Assembly (NCBI RefSeq): GCF_042661605.1
Contig: NZ_JBHSWJ010000002.1
Span: 2,914,001 to 2,978,000 of the forward strand
Source: Branchiibius cervicis
GTDB lineage: Bacteria > Actinomycetota > Actinomycetes > Actinomycetales > Dermatophilaceae
Reading direction: 5' to 3'
DNA length: 64,000 nt
A program made the translations under genes and the position numbers. This document shows positions 60,654-64,000 of the stretch, one piece after another (the first letter of the stretch is position 1; every line of letters begins with the position of its first letter). The notes below the pieces were generated by a model. The model did not search any database and was not told the DNA's origin. It worked only from the letters and a program-made list of their open reading frames with translations.

Positions 60654-61340
60654 ATGACTGCATCTATTGCCATCGTCGGGTTGGCCGGAATGGTCGGCGG
60701 CCTGCTTGCGGGCCTGTTCCTCACCCCGCGCCTGACCACGCTCGCGCACCGGTACGACGACGAACACCAGCTGCGTACCGTCACCTTCCGTTGGGTGCCG
60801 GCGGCGATGGCGATCGCAGCGGCTCTGGTGGGTGCCGCCCAAACCTTCGTCGGCGGTGTCGTTCAAGGCATCGTGTACGCCGCGTTGACCGTTCCGCTCA
60901 TCGTCCTGGCGGCCATCGACGTGGACGTCCACCGGCTACCCGACCGGTGGACGCGCCCCACCTTCGTCGCCGCCCTGATCGGCCTCACCATCGTCAGCGC
61001 CGTACGCGGAGAGTGGAAATCGCTCCTGACTGCCGTCCTGTGCGCGTTGGCGACCGGCCTGTTCTACCTGGTGATCGCCCTCATCGCCGGTGGGCAGGGG
61101 TTCGGCCTCGGCGACGTCAAGCTCTCCCCCACCCTCGGGCTGATGCTCGGCTTCAACGGGGTGGCGCAAGCCGTGCTCGGGGTTTTTGCGGGCTTCCTGT
61201 CCGGCGGCGTACTGGCCGTGATCCTGATCCTGTTCGCCGGAGCCACCCGCAAGACCGCGATCTCCTTCGGCCCGCACATGATCCTCGGCGCGTTGCTGGT
61301 GTTGGCGTTGCCGCTGATCGGAGCCGTCGCCCAACACTGA
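60654..61340 (+). CDS. Prepilin peptidase (A24 family, TadV/CpaA type)
   Basis: The 228-residue protein has multiple membrane helices and the two catalytic Asp sites: VLAAIDVDVHRLPDRW (first D) and GGQGFGLGDVKLSPTLGLML (GxGxGDxK). It lacks the N-terminal methyltransferase domain of the larger PilD enzymes. It cleaves type IV prepilin-like leaders. Its only nearby candidate substrate is the convergent gene at 61354-62621, whose N-terminus has a prepilin-like leader. Confidence 0.85.
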   Translation: MTASIAIVGLAGMVGGLLAGLFLTPRLTTLAHRYDDEHQLRTVTFRWVPAAMAIAAALVGAAQTFVGGVVQGIVYAALTVPLIVLAAIDVDVHRLPDRWTRPTFVAALIGLTIVSAVRGEWKSLLTAVLCALATGLFYLVIALIAGGQGFGLGDVKLSPTLGLMLGFNGVAQAVLGVFAGFLSGGVLAVILILFAGATRKTAISFGPHMILGALLVLALPLIGAVAQH

Positions 61341-61353
61341 GAGCCGGCGAGCG

Positions 61354-62621
61354 CTACTTGCAAGCGGCCCAGTCCGCGAAGCCCTGACCGTCCCAGTACT
61401 GCGCCCCGGTCACCTTGGAGTGCGGCAGCTTCAGGTTGCCGCTGATGCCGACGTCGGCCATGAATTTGCCGCCGACCTTCGCCTCGATGTCGGTGCCGTC
61501 GTCGTGGTAGGTGAGCTGGGTGACCTGGCCGCGATCCTTGGCACCCTCGAAGAATCCGGACCAGGTGACCGGGTTGACGTTGTAGAGGACGTCATTGGCG
61601 GCCTGGCGGTCGGCATCGGTTTTCACCGGGAGCGTCCACGAATTGATCGTGCTGTCGTCCTTGCCCAGTCCGGTGGTCGCGGTGAATTTCACGCTCGTCA
61701 GATGGTGGTTCTTGTCGTAGGAACCCTCGATGAGCGCAGCTGCTTTCGGGTCGAAAGAAGCGTTTTTCCATGCGGCCGACGCGGCTGCTGTTGCGCTGGC
61801 AGACGCCTGGCCGACGATCACATAGGAGCCATCGGAGTTCGTACGCACTCCGAGGATGGCATCCACCGACCCGCTGGCCGACAACTGTCCGACGCCGAGG
61901 GTGTCGTGTGCCGAGGCGTCCGCGCTGGCACCGCCGTACACCATGGTCGAGTCGGGTGTGGGCGGTTCTTTCAGACCCGCCCATCCGGCGACCTTGTCCG
62001 CTGCCCAGTCGACTCCCGGGATGTGGGAGGCCCACCCCATGCCCGTGCCGTTGAGCAGCGCATCCCTGCTGTCCTCATAGATGCTCCAGTTGCGGATGTC
62101 CTCCGCCTGGGACTTGCTGTTGACCAGGTAGGTCTGGGTGACTCCGCCCTGCAGCCGGGCGTTGGCGTCGGCGCCGATGTCCCACCCGTAACCGGAACCG
62201 TTGACGTTCACACTGGCGTCCCACCCGACACCTCCGGCCACGCCGAGCGTGCCCCCGGAGGTCACGTTGACGGCGTACTGACCGTTGCTCAGCTTCTCGA
62301 TGGAGACCTTCTTGTTGCCACCGGCACTCACCCCGGCTGCCACCTCACCGGAAACTTCATAACCTTCGGCCGCCGTCGCGCAGGGCTCGGTCGGCACATG
62401 CGGATCCGGCGCGCTTCCCGGTTCGCCCGCCGAACAGGACCCCTGCCCGCCGGTGAGAACCTTGCACATCGCGTCGGCGACGCGCCCCCGACGTTGCTGT
62501 GGGTGATGGCCAACGTGATCGCGCCGACCAGCAGAGCCGCCAGGAAGATCAGCCCGGCGGACTCCAGGCTGATGGCTCCCCGTTCGCGGCCGCCTGCTCG
62601 CCCGGAGGTCTCGTTGGTCAT
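61354..62621 (-). CDS. Large prepilin-like/TadE-like surface protein, frameshifted
   Basis: The frame begins MTNETSGRAGGRERGAISLE with a hydrophobic segment SAGLIFLAALLVGAITLAIT, a TadE/prepilin-type N-terminus. It breaks at the five-C run 62485-62489 (GGGGG on the coding strand). One extra G joins HSNVGG to RVADAMCKVLTGGQGSCSAG and the C-terminal frame continues to 61354, giving about 422 residues. The long exported part is Ser/Ala/Gly rich (GGASADASAHDTLG, ASASATAAASAAW) and ends in TGAQYWDGQGFADWAACK. I do not recognise a family for it. It is convergent with a prepilin peptidase 13 bp away. Confidence 0.7.
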
Positions 62622-62744
62622 GGCGCTCCCTTCCGGGATTCACTGTGCTGCAATCGCGGCCGTCCGGCATGGGCCCGCGGACCCGGATACGCGGGGTCCG
62701 CGGGCCCGGGTCGGAACCCACCTACGTTTGGAACGATCGGGCAC

Positions 62745-63176
62745 ATGAACGAAACCGTCGCGCGCACCGTCCGATGGATCTCGCTCACGCTTGCACTGGC
62801 CGTGGCTTCTGCCGTGCTCGGTATCGTCGCGGTGACCTTCGCATCGATCCAGGGCGAGGTCGGAATGGGCATCGCGTTGCGAACGATCCTGGAACTGTTC
62901 GCCCTCGTCAGCATCGTGGCCTTCTGCGCCCGGCTCTGGCAGGACTACGGCTGGGGGTTCTGGCTCAGCTCGGCGGCAGTGGGCTATCTGCTCAATCCGC
63001 TGAGTTGGACCGGGCAGGCCCTGGCCGGGCGGTCCGTGGTTTCGTCGGCCGGACCGATTGCAGCAGTGATGGATCTGGTGACCTGGCTTGCGGTCGCGGC
63101 CGCCGTCGTCTGGGTCCAGGGCCGGCGTCACGACGGTCCGCCCATCCCGGCGGACGTGCGAGAGTTGCTCCGGTGA
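62745..63176 (+). CDS. Small four-helix membrane protein
   Basis: The 143-residue protein starts MNETVARTVRWISLTLALAV and has helices at about 10-33, 44-63, 72-92 and 107-127. Its function is unknown. Its stop overlaps the next GTG (GTGA), so it is translationally coupled to the lipoprotein gene. Confidence 0.7.
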   Translation: MNETVARTVRWISLTLALAVASAVLGIVAVTFASIQGEVGMGIALRTILELFALVSIVAFCARLWQDYGWGFWLSSAAVGYLLNPLSWTGQALAGRSVVSSAGPIAAVMDLVTWLAVAAAVVWVQGRRHDGPPIPADVRELLR

Positions 63177-63793
63177 AGTCCTTGCCCCTCGCCGCCACAG
63201 CGGTCCTGCTCGTGACCTGCGCGCTCACCGCCTGCTCGAGTTCCTCATCGGGCTCCACGCCGAACACCGCCAACAGCCTGCTTCCCTCCGATACGGCTCC
63301 CGCGACGTACACGCCGCTGGCCACGCCCCCACTGAACTACCGCACGCTCACCGGGAAAGGCTTCGAGTTGCGGGTTCCGGCGACGTGGACCGACAACGAG
63401 GTGCCCCCGTCCGCCAAAGGCGGAACGCCGGGGATAGCCGCCCGCGAGCAGGGACGCGATCCCTCGCTGCCCGTCGGCGTCGCGGTCGTCGTCGACACCG
63501 AACCCGCCTCCGATGCGGTCGCCCAGTCCGAGGTGCTGGCGACGGCGAAGCTGTCGACGGGACAGGTCACGGACCTCAAACGGTCGACGGTGCAATGGCC
63601 GGGTACGCAGAACGCGGTGCTCGTCACGTGGACCGAGACACCGCAGGGAACCTCGACCCCGTACCGCATCGAGCAACTCTTCGCCCAGGTCTCGCCCGAG
63701 TTGATCCTCAACGTCGTGGGGAAGGCTCCCGCGACTGAGTTCGGCACGGTCGGGATCGAGCGCATCATGCGCACGTTCGTCGTCAAATCCTAG
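63173..63793 (+). CDS. Lipoprotein of unknown function
   Basis: The 206-residue protein has a lipobox LTAC at residue about 22 (SLPLAATAVLLVTCALTAC). A Ser/Thr-rich spacer precedes a compact domain (YRTLTGKGFELRVPATWTDN; LILNVVGKAPATEFGTVGIE), similar in style to LpqN-type actinobacterial lipoproteins. GTG 63173 overlaps the previous stop. Its end overlaps the convergent partial gene at 63783 by 11 bp. Confidence 0.78.
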   Translation: MKSLPLAATAVLLVTCALTACSSSSSGSTPNTANSLLPSDTAPATYTPLATPPLNYRTLTGKGFELRVPATWTDNEVPPSAKGGTPGIAAREQGRDPSLPVGVAVVVDTEPASDAVAQSEVLATAKLSTGQVTDLKRSTVQWPGTQNAVLVTWTETPQGTSTPYRIEQLFAQVSPELILNVVGKAPATEFGTVGIERIMRTFVVKS

Positions 63794-64000
63794 GCGGCAC
63801 AGAGTGATCCGGCTCTCGGCCAAGCGCCACGAAGACGGCGGCGCCGATCGCCAGGAAGATCCCACCGCCGGTCAGGGCGAGCGCAGGCTCACGCCACGCA
63901 GCGGCCTGATCCACGCTGAGCAGGACTGCGGACCCGTCCTGTGCGGGGCAGGTCACGCTCTGCCCGGCCCGCCAGCCGTCCGTCAGATAGCCCGCCCGGA
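63783..64000 (-). CDS. 3' end of a membrane protein gene, cut by the window edge
   Basis: The minus strand is open without a stop from the window end to TGA at 63783-63785, about 72 codons. It reads ...DGWRAGQSVTCPAQDGSAVL-LSVDQ and ends with a hydrophobic helix (LTGGGIFLAIGAAVFVALGR) and EPDHSVPPRI. It is probably a membrane or secreted protein with a C-terminal helix. The family cannot be judged from this fragment. Confidence 0.55.
   Translation of the reverse strand, partial: RAGYLTDGWRAGQSVTCPAQDGSAVLLSVDQAAAWREPALALTGGGIFLAIGAAVFVALGREPDHSVPPRI

Noticed and set aside
1..64000. CRISPR arrays or insertion sequences
   Set aside because: No regularly spaced repeats and no transposase or IS-type terminal repeats were seen.

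Overview
The window is a high-GC actinobacterial chromosome segment, most likely from a Micrococcales member (Dermacoccaceae/Intrasporangiaceae-like; the order is a moderate-confidence inference and the family a guess). The evidence is the co-occurrence of a Glp/GlpR(SepX) divisome pair beside galU, an FmdB zinc-ribbon gene, an SAF-domain protein, mscL and the frequent GTG starts with ATGA/GTGA overlaps.

Region 1 (1-11700) is a tRNA-Ala(CGC)-integrated genomic island that runs off the left edge. From left to right it carries an MT-A70 DNA methyltransferase and a BglII-like endonuclease, separated by a perfect palindrome that contains the AGATCT site twice. Next come McrBC, an operon of two tandem TIGR02391 proteins plus a small winged-helix protein, a protein with a RHIM-like amyloid motif followed by a membrane-anchored protein, and finally an excisionase and a tyrosine integrase next to the tRNA. 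It is essentially a defence island.

Region 2 (11701-40136) is chromosomal backbone. It holds the glpR/sepX - rimJ - mog - moaC - glp - galU block, 5-formyltetrahydrofolate cyclo-ligase, a K+/Na+-H+ antiporter, FmdB, MTA phosphorylase, the SAF protein and mscL. It continues with a large helicase-like protein whose P-loop and Walker B are degenerate, an AI-2E family transporter, a gamma carbonic anhydrase, and a beta-oxidation-type catabolic cluster (two MFS-led operons, 27363-37775). The cluster carries a divergent TetR gene and a repeated palindrome plus CRP-like site in front of each operon. A secreted lipase and tRNA-Arg(CCT) follow.

Region 3 (40137-about 55490) is a second accessory island, beginning at tRNA-Arg. 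It contains a membrane GAF-like protein, a DUF4062/TIR-like protein, an integrase, XRE and excisionase regulators, a MobC-like protein, a DUF2971 protein, and a type I restriction locus ordered hsdR-hsdS-GIY-YIG-unknown-PIN-hsdM. The last gene ends in a 29-bp perfect inverted repeat.

Region 4 (55490-64000) is backbone again: a secreted VanY-like peptidase, a DUF4331 protein, a phytanoyl-CoA dioxygenase-like protein, a beta-lactamase-fold hydrolase, a DUF3592 protein, a prepilin peptidase convergent with a prepilin-like large protein, a small membrane protein, a lipoprotein and one partial gene.

Seven genes are broken, or run into the next gene, exactly at short G or C runs, and each would be repaired by one extra G/C. 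This looks like systematic homopolymer under-calling in the assembly more than biology, and several 'split' genes should be read as intact.
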